Shown one piece after another: positions 1 to 5,538 of a DNA stretch of 6,018 bases (within the stretch, counting starts at the first letter, position 1; every line of letters begins with the position of its first letter). Below the pieces are notes generated by a model. It made no database searches, was not told where the DNA came from, and saw only the letters and a program-made list of their open reading frames with translations. This DNA is from an uncultured Clostridium sp. (GTDB taxonomy: Bacteria > Bacillota > Clostridia > TANB77 > CAG-508): NCBI GenBank assembly GCA_948465625.1, contig CAOJXM010000073.1, forward strand, positions 1 through 6,018. Reading direction: 5' to 3'. A program made the position numbers and the translations under genes.

Positions 1-1
1 A

Positions 2-802
2 GAGATTTTTTTGTCTTCTAATATACAAAGAGTACAAGATTTAACAGAAAAGTTAAATCAATATAATAAGCAAAGGCAAGAGACAGAAAAAGAAATTTTT
101 AAGCAAGCAATCGAACAAATTGAACAAAATCAAGAAGAAAGCAAAAATGCGATTATTTTAGGGGATGAACGTTGGCATCATGGAGTTATTGGAATTGTAG
201 CTTCTAAAATAACAGAAATGTATTTTAAACCAAGTTTACTTTTGTGTTTTGAAGAGGGTATGGGAAAAGGTTCTGGAAGAAGTGTTCCTGGATTTGATTT
301 ACATGCAGCTTTAAGCAAATGTAACAATACACTAGAGAAATTTGGTGGACATGCTATGGCAGTAGGTTTGGCTGTGAAACAAGAAAAATTTGAAGATTTT
401 AAAAAAGAATTTGAAGAAATTGCAAAAAAGGAAAGTTTAAGTGAAATTCAACAAGTCATTCCAATTGATGGACAAGTTAGTTTAGAAGATATGAAAATAG
501 AGTTTGTGGAAGAATTAAAAAAATTAGAACCATTTGGAGAAGGAAACAAAACCCCAATTTTTGTATATAAAGGATTAAAGGTTAATTCCATTCGTTCTTT
601 ATCAGAAGGTAAGCATTTAAAATTAACATTAAAAGAAGAGGGAAATGTGATTGATGCAATTGGATTTAATATGGGAAAATTAGTAGAGGATTATAAAATA
701 GAAGATAAAGTAGATGTGGCAGGAACATTAGAAATAAACGAATTTAATGGAAGAAGAAGTGTTCAAATTAATGTAAAGGATATTATGAAAGCGATTGGTT
801 AA
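2..802 (+). CDS. recJ: Single-stranded-DNA-specific exonuclease RecJ, C-terminal part (5' end outside window)
   Basis: RecJ degrades single-stranded DNA 5' to 3' in recombinational and mismatch repair. The reading frame is already open at base 2 and continues to the TAA at 800-802, so this is the 3' part of a longer gene. The TTG at 11 is an internal Leu codon, not a start. Visible are the DHHA1 domain with WHHGVIGIVA (nt 173-202), GSGRS (269-283) and FGGHAMAVGL (341-370), the glycine/histidine-rich signatures of RecJ. An OB-fold-like C-terminal domain follows from about nt 460, with EPFGEGN near 527-547 and a final strand-rich segment ending in VQINVKDIM. The N-terminal DHH phosphoesterase motifs that carry the metal-binding aspartates lie upstream of the window. 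The protein ends after the OB domain, with no extra C-terminal extension. It sits 21 bp upstream of relA, an arrangement common in Clostridia, where apt often lies between them but is absent here. Confidence 0.95.
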   Translation, partial: EIFLSSNIQRVQDLTEKLNQYNKQRQETEKEIFKQAIEQIEQNQEESKNAIILGDERWHHGVIGIVASKITEMYFKPSLLLCFEEGMGKGSGRSVPGFDLHAALSKCNNTLEKFGGHAMAVGLAVKQEKFEDFKKEFEEIAKKESLSEIQQVIPIDGQVSLEDMKIEFVEELKKLEPFGEGNKTPIFVYKGLKVNSIRSLSEGKHLKLTLKEEGNVIDAIGFNMGKLVEDYKIEDKVDVAGTLEINEFNGRRSVQINVKDIMKAIG

Positions 803-812
803 CAATAAAAGG

Positions 813-818
813 GGGGAG
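813..818 (+). promoter_or_regulatory. Ribosome binding site for relA, supports the GTG start
   Basis: GGGGAG lies inside a G6AGAG run and ends 5 nt before GTG at 824. It is the only good Shine-Dalgarno sequence near the 5' end of this frame and supports GTG at 824 over the first in-frame ATG at 869. Confidence 0.7.
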
Positions 819-823
819 AGATT

Positions 824-3016
824 GTGCAAGAACAACAAACGGTAACAATTAATGATTTAATTGCAAAAATGAAAAAGAATAGTTGGCGTTGCAATACAAA
901 ACTGATTATGAAAGCATACAATTTTGCATTAGCAAACCATGGAGAACAAAAGAGAAAGTCAGGAGAACCTTATATTATTCATCCAGTACAAGTAGCCTAT
1001 ACCTTAGCAGATATTGGCTTAGATGATGCTACCATTTGTGCAGCATTGCTACATGATGTGGTAGAGGATACAAAAGTAAGTTATGAAGATATGGTAACAG
1101 AGTTTGGAGAAGAAATAGCAGAAATGGTAGATGGTGTTACCAAATTAGGAAAATTAAAATATATTTCTCGAAAAGAACAACAAGTTGAAGACTATAGAAA
1201 AATGTTTTTGGCAATGGGAAAAGATATTCGAGTGATTTTAATTAAATTGGCAGATCGCTTGCATAATATGAGAACATTAAAGTATTTAACCAGAGATAGG
1301 CAAATTGCCAATGCACAAGAGACGATGGATTTATATGCACCACTTGCGAATCGTTTGGGTATGTATTCTCTAAAATGGGAATTAGAGGATTTAAGTTTTA
1401 AATATCTATATCCAGAAGAGTATAGGGAATTAGTAGAAGGATTAAATAAGAAACGAGAAGAACGTTTGACTTTTATCGAAAAGATTATGGAACAAATAAA
1501 AAAAGAGTTAAAAAATCAACATATTGAAGCGGAAATTACAGGAAGAGCAAAGCATTTATATAGTATTTATCGAAAAATGAAACGAGATAATAAAACATTA
1601 GACCAAATTTATGATTTGTTTGCTTTAAGAATTTTAGTAAATTCAGTAAAGGATTGTTATGCTGCATTAGGAGTTGTGCATGATTTATACAATCCGATGC
1701 CAGGAAGGTTTAAAGACTATATTGCAGTGCCAAAACCAAATATGTATCAATCCTTGCATAATACTTTAATTGGTCCAAAGGGGACCCCATTTGAAGTGCA
1801 AATTCGTACCTGGGATATGCATAGAATTGCCGAATTTGGTATTGCTGCTCATTGGGCCTACAAAGAAGCAAAAGGGAAAAAAGAGAGCATTAAGGTTACA
1901 GAGGATAAATTGGCTTGGTTAAGAGAAACTTTAGAATGGCAACAAGAATTGCAAGAACCAGAAGAGTTTTTAAATACACTAAAAACAGAGTTATTTGAGG
2001 ATGAAGTATATGTATTTACACCAAAAGGAGATATTAAAGTATTACCAACAGGAGCAACGGCAATCGATTTTGCCTATAACATTCATGCAGAAATTGGGCA
2101 TAAGATGACAGGGTGTAAAATTAATTCGAAAATGATGCCTATTATCACCAAGTTAAAAAATGGAGATATTGTAGAGGTTGTTACAGCAGAAAATGCAAAA
2201 GGACCAAGTAGAGATTGGTTAAAGTTTGTAAAAAGTAGTAGTGCGAAAACCAAAATTCAACAATGGTTTAAGAAAGAACAAAGAGAAGAAAACATTGAAA
2301 AAGGAAAAGAATTAATCGAAAAAGAAATTAAGAAAATAGGAGTATCTTCAAAAGAACTATATAAGCAAGAGTTTGTGCAAGCAGCTTTGGAAAGATATAA
2401 ATATAATGGAATAGATGATATGTATGCAGCAGTGGGATTTGGAGCAATATCACCTGCTAAGATTATTGCAAGAATGCTAGAAGAGTACAAAAAGGTACAT
2501 CAAGATGAAGCAATCGAAGAGAAAATAGAACAATTAGCACAAGACAAAAAACCGATTAGGCCAAGTAATTCGAGTAATGGAATTGTGGTTAAAGGAATTG
2601 AAAATTGTTTGGTGAAATTATCAAAATGTTGTAATCCAGTACCAGGAGATGATATTATTGGATATATTACAAAAGGTAGAGGAGTATCGATTCATCGATT
2701 GGATTGTATGAATGTAAAGGAACTAATAGGCGAAGAAGATAGAATTATTGATGTAGAGTGGGTCGATACAAAGAAGTCTTCTTATCATGTGGATATTGAG
2801 GTATATTCAAATGATAGAACTGGATTATTAGCAGATATTTTAAAGGCAATTTATGATGTGAAGGTAGAGTTGATAGCAGTTAATAGTAAAGCAAATAAAG
2901 AACGAATTGTAATAACAGAAATTACTGTTCAAGTAAATGGTTTAGAAGATTTAAATAAAGTGATGAAGTCTTTAAGAAAAGTAGATAGTGTATATGAAGT
3001 AAAAAGGAGAAAGTAA
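824..3016 (+). CDS. relA: Bifunctional (p)ppGpp synthetase/hydrolase, RelA/SpoT (long RSH) family
   Basis: This cytosolic stringent-response enzyme makes (p)ppGpp from ATP and GDP/GTP on stalled ribosomes and also degrades it. The 730 residues match the usual length of long RSH proteins. The N-terminal HD hydrolase domain looks intact: H53, HDVVED at 77-82 and D144 in LADRLHNMR. The synthetase domain has GRAKHLYSIYRKM (240-252), YDLFALRI, RFKDYIAVPK with a following NMYQSLH (295-312), and EVQIRT (324-329). The RFKD form of the loop matches the RxKD signature of bifunctional enzymes rather than the ExDD of synthetase-only RelA. A TGS domain (about 392-455), a helical region, a Cys/His domain (C602, C603, H624, C628) and a C-terminal ACT domain (about 654-730) follow. 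With both active sites apparently intact, I infer that it is the main ppGpp-balancing enzyme. The start is GTG. Only one base separates its stop from the next gene, so the two are probably cotranscribed. Confidence 0.97.
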   Translation: MQEQQTVTINDLIAKMKKNSWRCNTKLIMKAYNFALANHGEQKRKSGEPYIIHPVQVAYTLADIGLDDATICAALLHDVVEDTKVSYEDMVTEFGEEIAEMVDGVTKLGKLKYISRKEQQVEDYRKMFLAMGKDIRVILIKLADRLHNMRTLKYLTRDRQIANAQETMDLYAPLANRLGMYSLKWELEDLSFKYLYPEEYRELVEGLNKKREERLTFIEKIMEQIKKELKNQHIEAEITGRAKHLYSIYRKMKRDNKTLDQIYDLFALRILVNSVKDCYAALGVVHDLYNPMPGRFKDYIAVPKPNMYQSLHNTLIGPKGTPFEVQIRTWDMHRIAEFGIAAHWAYKEAKGKKESIKVTEDKLAWLRETLEWQQELQEPEEFLNTLKTELFEDEVYVFTPKGDIKVLPTGATAIDFAYNIHAEIGHKMTGCKINSKMMPIITKLKNGDIVEVVTAENAKGPSRDWLKFVKSSSAKTKIQQWFKKEQREENIEKGKELIEKEIKKIGVSSKELYKQEFVQAALERYKYNGIDDMYAAVGFGAISPAKIIARMLEEYKKVHQDEAIEEKIEQLAQDKKPIRPSNSSNGIVVKGIENCLVKLSKCCNPVPGDDIIGYITKGRGVSIHRLDCMNVKELIGEEDRIIDVEWVDTKKSSYHVDIEVYSNDRTGLLADILKAIYDVKVELIAVNSKANKERIVITEITVQVNGLEDLNKVMKSLRKVDSVYEVKRRK
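3004..3009 (+). promoter_or_regulatory. Ribosome binding site inside the relA 3' end
   Basis: AAGGAG, within the last codons of relA, ends 8 nt before the ATG at 3018. It fixes the start of the downstream hydrolase and indicates tight coupling to relA. Confidence 0.8.
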
Positions 3017-3017
3017 A

Positions 3018-3665
3018 ATGATACTAAAGAGATTACAGTTGTATACAAATGTAGCAGACCCTACCAATTGCTATATTGTAGTAGATGAGGAAAAAAAGGA
3101 AGCTATGGTAATAGACCCTGCAAGTGAGGTAGAAAAAATTACAGAGATGCTTGAAATATTAGGGGCGAAGCTAAAGTATATTTATTTAACACATTGCCAT
3201 GGCGACCACATAGGAGGGGTCAATGAATTAAAAGAAAAGTGTGGTGGCAAAGTTTTAATTCATAGAAAAGAGAGTGAAGGGTTAAATAATCCAGAGATTA
3301 ATTTAGTAGACTATATTGCTATGCCAAAGATAGAATTGGAGGCAGATTCGAGGGTAGATGATGATGATTTAATTCACATTGGCGAAATTGAATTTAAAGT
3401 ACTTCATACCCCAGGACATACAGGTGGAAGCTCTAGCCTTTATTGTGAAAAGGAAGGTTTACTTTTTAGTGGAGATACTTTGTTTAAAGGAACTTGGGGA
3501 AGAACCGATTTGCCAACTGGTGGTTTAGTAGATATTATGGATTCGATTAGCAAGAAGTTGATGCTTTTACCAGAAGATACCATTGTGTATCCAGGACATG
3601 GTAAAAGTACGAGAATCAAGGATGAAAAGCCAATTTATACTGAGTTAAAACCAGGAAATTGGTAA
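3018..3665 (+). CDS. Metallo-beta-lactamase-fold hydrolase, glyoxalase II-like (YcbL/YqgX type)
   Basis: This is a 215-residue cytosolic metallo-hydrolase with no signal peptide or membrane segment. The metal-binding set is complete: THCHGDH with H59, H61, D63 and H64, then H134 in TPGHTGG, D153 in FSGDTLF and H194 in YPGHG. GTWGRTDLP follows the bridging Asp, as in short single-domain glyoxalase II-like proteins such as Bacillus YqgX and Salmonella YcbL. The longer C-terminal substrate domain of classic hydroxyacylglutathione hydrolase is absent, as expected for a short bacterial member. The true substrate is unknown; members of the family hydrolyse thioesters such as S-lactoylglutathione, but glutathione use in a clostridium is doubtful. 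The ATG is preceded by AAGGAG and begins 1 bp after relA, so the gene is probably translated from the relA transcript. The relA-MBL pairing is common in Clostridia, often with dtd between them; dtd is missing here. Confidence 0.9.
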   Translation: MILKRLQLYTNVADPTNCYIVVDEEKKEAMVIDPASEVEKITEMLEILGAKLKYIYLTHCHGDHIGGVNELKEKCGGKVLIHRKESEGLNNPEINLVDYIAMPKIELEADSRVDDDDLIHIGEIEFKVLHTPGHTGGSSSLYCEKEGLLFSGDTLFKGTWGRTDLPTGGLVDIMDSISKKLMLLPEDTIVYPGHGKSTRIKDEKPIYTELKPGNW

Positions 3666-3681
3666 AAATGTTATATATGCC

Positions 3682-3710
3682 TTGTGCGAGGTGATTATTT
3701 ATGATATAAT
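3682..3710 (+). promoter_or_regulatory. Sigma-A promoter with extended -10
   Basis: TATAAT at 3705-3710 is preceded by TG at 3702-3703 (extended -10). TTGTGC at 3682-3687 serves as a -35, with a 17-bp spacer. The consensus -10, the TGn and the ideal spacing make this a strong vegetative promoter by inspection. It would give a leader of about 28 nt before the ATG at 3745 and uncouple this gene from the relA cluster. Confidence 0.8.
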
Positions 3711-3731
3711 TGTATACATAAAATTTAAGTG

Positions 3732-3737
3732 AAGGAG
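3732..3737 (+). promoter_or_regulatory. Strong ribosome binding site
   Basis: AAGGAG lies 7 nt upstream of the ATG at 3745 and establishes that start. Confidence 0.85.
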
Positions 3738-3744
3738 TGGTTAT

Positions 3745-4203
3745 ATGGCAGCAAATGATGTAATAACCGCATATGAGCGGTTAAGCCATGTTTTGTATAA
3801 GCATGGTAAGAACAACCGGGAGCAGTATGATGCTGATGCACAAAAAGAGGAATATCTGCGTCTAGCAGAAGAGGTGCATAAGCAGCCAAAGACAGCTAAG
3901 GATTTTCTCTTGGATAATCAGGAGAAATTACTCATTCAGATTGCAGATTTGATAAAGGTGTCAGTGGAATCACAACCCAGTTCAAGGGTATATAGCATTA
4001 AACTGGGGTATATCACGGAAAGTAATAAATGCTGCGATGAAATTGAAATGAAGTTCTGCTCCAAGTATTTGGAGAGAATAGCATTGAGCCTAATGGAGTG
4101 TGCTTGCACCATTCAGGTCTCGATGACAGGAGCGGATTTCTGCCCAATGCAGGAAGGTCATATAGGTCATATTATGGACCTTAGCATTGTTGCCAATTTT
4201 TAA
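3745..4203 (+). CDS. Uncharacterised 152-residue cysteine-containing protein
   Basis: I do not recognise this protein. It is probably a soluble cytosolic protein, with no signal peptide or hydrophobic membrane span. Residues about 1-75 look helical and charged. A short strand-like stretch follows (RVYSIKLGYI, 82-90), then a probable helix around 107-120. Six cysteines (C96, C97, C105, C119, C121, C133) all fall in the C-terminal 60 residues, where they could bind a metal or form a redox site, although the pattern matches no motif I know. The gene is real on its signals: a near-consensus promoter, an ideal ribosome site and its own terminator. Its DNA is about 41% G+C (148 of 360 bases, 3781-4140, hand count) against roughly 31% in relA. 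It uses CGG, CGT, CTG and CTC codons, while its neighbours favour AGA, CGA and TTA, which suggests transfer from a higher-GC relative. It is not part of the usual relA-MBL-hemZ-hisS order and may have been inserted there. Confidence 0.8.
   Translation: MAANDVITAYERLSHVLYKHGKNNREQYDADAQKEEYLRLAEEVHKQPKTAKDFLLDNQEKLLIQIADLIKVSVESQPSSRVYSIKLGYITESNKCCDEIEMKFCSKYLERIALSLMECACTIQVSMTGADFCPMQEGHIGHIMDLSIVANF
3764..3783 (+). repeat. Short inverted repeat at the start of the 152-residue gene
   Basis: TAACCGC and GCGGTTA form a perfect 7-bp stem around a 6-nt loop, beginning 19 nt after the A of the start codon. It could form an mRNA hairpin or act as a small operator just inside the gene. It encodes ordinary residues (around VITAYERL), so it may be coincidental. 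Confidence 0.4.
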
Positions 4204-4213
4204 AAGGAATCAT

Positions 4214-4256
4214 AATCCCCCAATGTGTTTGCATTGGGGGATTGCTTATTCTTTTT
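4214..4256. terminator. Rho-independent terminator, probably shared by two convergent genes
   Basis: A perfect 12-bp stem (AATCCCCCAATG, 4214-4225, with CATTGGGGGATT, 4232-4243) encloses the 6-nt loop TGTTTG. On the + strand it is followed by a T-rich tail ending in TTTTT at 4252-4256. It begins 11 bp after the stop of the 152-residue gene and lies 2 bp beyond the spoIIP stop on the other strand. The minus-strand tail (complement of 4202-4205, TTTT) is weaker and set back 8 nt, so it would end spoIIP less efficiently. Confidence 0.9.
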
Positions 4257-5406
4257 CGACTTCACTAATAATTTTAGCTAGATATTTCATGCTTAAAAGG
4301 CATTGTTCCATGGTATTACCAGTGGCACCTACTTCAATAATAGTAGCAGCACTTGCTAATTGTTGATTGTATCGACTATCTCTTAGTACAATAGGACGAA
4401 ATAGACCAGGGTAAAGTTCATTTGCTTTTTGCTGAATTCGGATTGCAAATTTTAAATTTTGTTGCCAGTTGGGATGTTCCAATCCACCACCATTGGTACC
4501 AATTACGAACATTAATTGAGCAACGGTTTCTTCACCAATTTTTACACAAGGGGCATAATTATTATTACTTCCAATGGCATCACGATGTAAATCAATTACC
4601 ATTTGCGTTTCTGGTTTTACTTGTAATAAACGTTTTACGGTTTCATAAGAACGATTATAAGAACCACTATAAGCGGGGTAGTCGTGTAAGGTTTTATCAT
4701 GGGTTACTTCGAATCCATAAGAACTTAATTGCTGTTGTAATTCGTCTCCTACTCTAGAGACAGAATAATTTAAATCTGTTGTTCGATAGGTTCCAGTCAT
4801 TTCATAAGGAAAAGTTTCGGTTGGTGTATAACTTTCACAAGTATGAGTGTGAAAGAGAATTACATCCTTTTTATTGGAAAGTTCAAAATCAGGATTTAGT
4901 ATTTCTTGAGTTAATTCGCATTGAGATTGATTTTTTATTTTTACACCAGAGGCTTCATTGGTAAAGGTTGCAGTAATATTATTTTCTTTGATTTCTTGTG
5001 TGGTTACATCTGTTTTAGCTAAGTCTACTTCAGAGGATGAAGTTTGGGTAGAAACGCCATCTACTTCATCAGGTGTTTGGGATGAGGGGTCAGAAAAGTC
5101 TTCTATATCTTCAAGAGAGTTTAAAAGGGAAAGTTCTACACCAAGTAATCGCTTGGCAGTGGAACCTCTTGTTGTAGTGGTAAATTCTTTTAATTTTTGT
5201 TCTTTTTTTCCTTGCAAGTCAGGCAAGGTATCTTCTAAGCAACCTACAAAACTATAGTTTTCCATATGCCAAAGCATATCCGTTTCTAGCTTGCTAAAGT
5301 CGGTTTTTTGCTTGCTAAAATATTTTGCACAAGATAAAATAGTAAATAAAATAATAGCAAATAATAAATATTTTAAGATAGTTTTAAAATCAATTACGGT
5401 TATCAT
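4246..5406 (-). CDS. spoIIP: Stage II sporulation protein P (SpoIIP), cell-wall amidase/endopeptidase
   Basis: SpoIIP is the membrane-anchored cell-wall hydrolase of the SpoIID-SpoIIM-SpoIIP complex, which thins septal peptidoglycan and drives engulfment of the forespore. The 386 residues begin with a single membrane anchor at about 8-26 (KTILKYLLFAIILFTILSC). A variable Ser/Thr/Glu-rich linker follows (about 60-165), then the catalytic domain. Family motifs are clear: ILFHTHTCESYTP (183-195), IDLHRDA (271-277), IGTNGGG with HPNWQQNL (302-318), RYNQ (345-348) and IIEVGATGNT (356-365). The histidines and the glutamate of these motifs are the expected zinc and catalytic ligands. C26 ends a poor lipobox (ILSC), so a lipoprotein is possible but less likely. 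AAAGGAG precedes the ATG. In many Clostridia spoIIP follows gpr; here it is a single gene, divergent from ispG and convergent with an unknown gene. No convincing sigma-E promoter is visible, but the leader carries striking inverted repeats. Confidence 0.95.
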   Translation of the reverse strand: MITVIDFKTILKYLLFAIILFTILSCAKYFSKQKTDFSKLETDMLWHMENYSFVGCLEDTLPDLQGKKEQKLKEFTTTTRGSTAKRLLGVELSLLNSLEDIEDFSDPSSQTPDEVDGVSTQTSSSEVDLAKTDVTTQEIKENNITATFTNEASGVKIKNQSQCELTQEILNPDFELSNKKDVILFHTHTCESYTPTETFPYEMTGTYRTTDLNYSVSRVGDELQQQLSSYGFEVTHDKTLHDYPAYSGSYNRSYETVKRLLQVKPETQMVIDLHRDAIGSNNNYAPCVKIGEETVAQLMFVIGTNGGGLEHPNWQQNLKFAIRIQQKANELYPGLFRPIVLRDSRYNQQLASAATIIEVGATGNTMEQCLLSMKYLAKIISEVEKE

Positions 5407-5479
5407 ATTTTCTCCTTTGTCCTAATAGTATATTTCTATATATATTCAAAAAGAGGAGAAAATATGTATCATTAGGACA
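5404..5479 (-). promoter_or_regulatory. Interlocked inverted repeats over the spoIIP leader, ribosome site and start codon
   Basis: Two perfect inverted repeats cross each other. CATATTTTCTCCT (5404-5416) pairs with AGGAGAAAATATG (5454-5466), 13 bp. TGTCCTAAT (5418-5426) pairs with ATTAGGACA (5471-5479), 9 bp, extendable inward with a G-U pair and two mismatches. On a minus-strand transcript the order is B, A, B', A'. Helix A:A' would bury the whole spoIIP Shine-Dalgarno sequence and AUG; helix B:B' would end 1 nt before them. The linkers between strands (4 nt and 1 nt) are too short for a simple full pseudoknot, so the two helices should be alternatives. I infer a translational switch, or operator sites at the DNA level. 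The RNA model holds only if transcription starts upstream of 5479. Confidence 0.55.
5412..5418 (-). promoter_or_regulatory. Ribosome binding site of spoIIP
   Basis: On the minus strand AAAGGAG lies 5 nt before the ATG (5406-5404). It decides the spoIIP start and is itself part of the 13-bp inverted repeat. Confidence 0.85.
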
Positions 5480-5484
5480 TTGAT

Positions 5485-5513
5485 TTGACACTTTTTTAAA
5501 TATAGTATAAGAT
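5485..5513 (+). promoter_or_regulatory. Sigma-A promoter for ispG
   Basis: TTGACA at 5485-5490 is a perfect -35. The -10 is either TATAAG at 5506-5511 (15-bp spacer, 5 of 6 matches) or TAAGAT at 5508-5513 (17-bp spacer, 4 of 6). Transcription would begin near 5520 and give a leader of about 20 nt. The element starts 5 bp after the ATTAGGACA arm of the spoIIP leader repeat, so a protein bound there could affect both genes. Confidence 0.7.
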
Positions 5514-5538
5514 AACAAAAAGGAATGGGGAAAAGGAT

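Noticed and set aside
11..13. TTG as the start of the first gene
   Set aside because: The frame is open upstream to the window edge, there is no ribosome site, and the protein would lack the DHH domain; the gene is simply cut by the window.
1772..1786. GGTCC/GGACC hairpin inside relA
   Set aside because: It is a short 5-bp stem within conserved codons (IGPKGTPF), explained by coding.
2257..2490. 77-codon minus-strand open frame inside relA
   Set aside because: It is a shadow of the relA coding strand with no ribosome site and low-complexity composition.
3666..3681. Terminator between the metallo-hydrolase and the unknown gene
   Set aside because: No stem followed by a T run is visible, so read-through from the relA cluster into the unknown gene remains possible.
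4422..5257. Three plus-strand open frames (4422-4757, 4779-4964, 4958-5257) opposite spoIIP
   Set aside because: The spoIIP frame carries all family motifs; these are its antisense shadows, without ribosome sites or recognisable domains.
5464..5475. Mini-ORF M-Y-H with an AGGAG ribosome site on the plus strand
   Set aside because: The AGGAG-ATG here is simply the mirror arm of the spoIIP inverted repeat, and it lies upstream of the ispG promoter, so it is probably not transcribed on that strand.
5464..5496. Possible sigma-E promoter for spoIIP (GTCAAAT and GATACATA on the minus strand)
   Set aside because: Both boxes resemble the sigma-E consensus, but only 12 bp separate them, too few by 2-3 bp. 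If real, it would start transcription too late for the RNA switch, so it deserves a start-site test.
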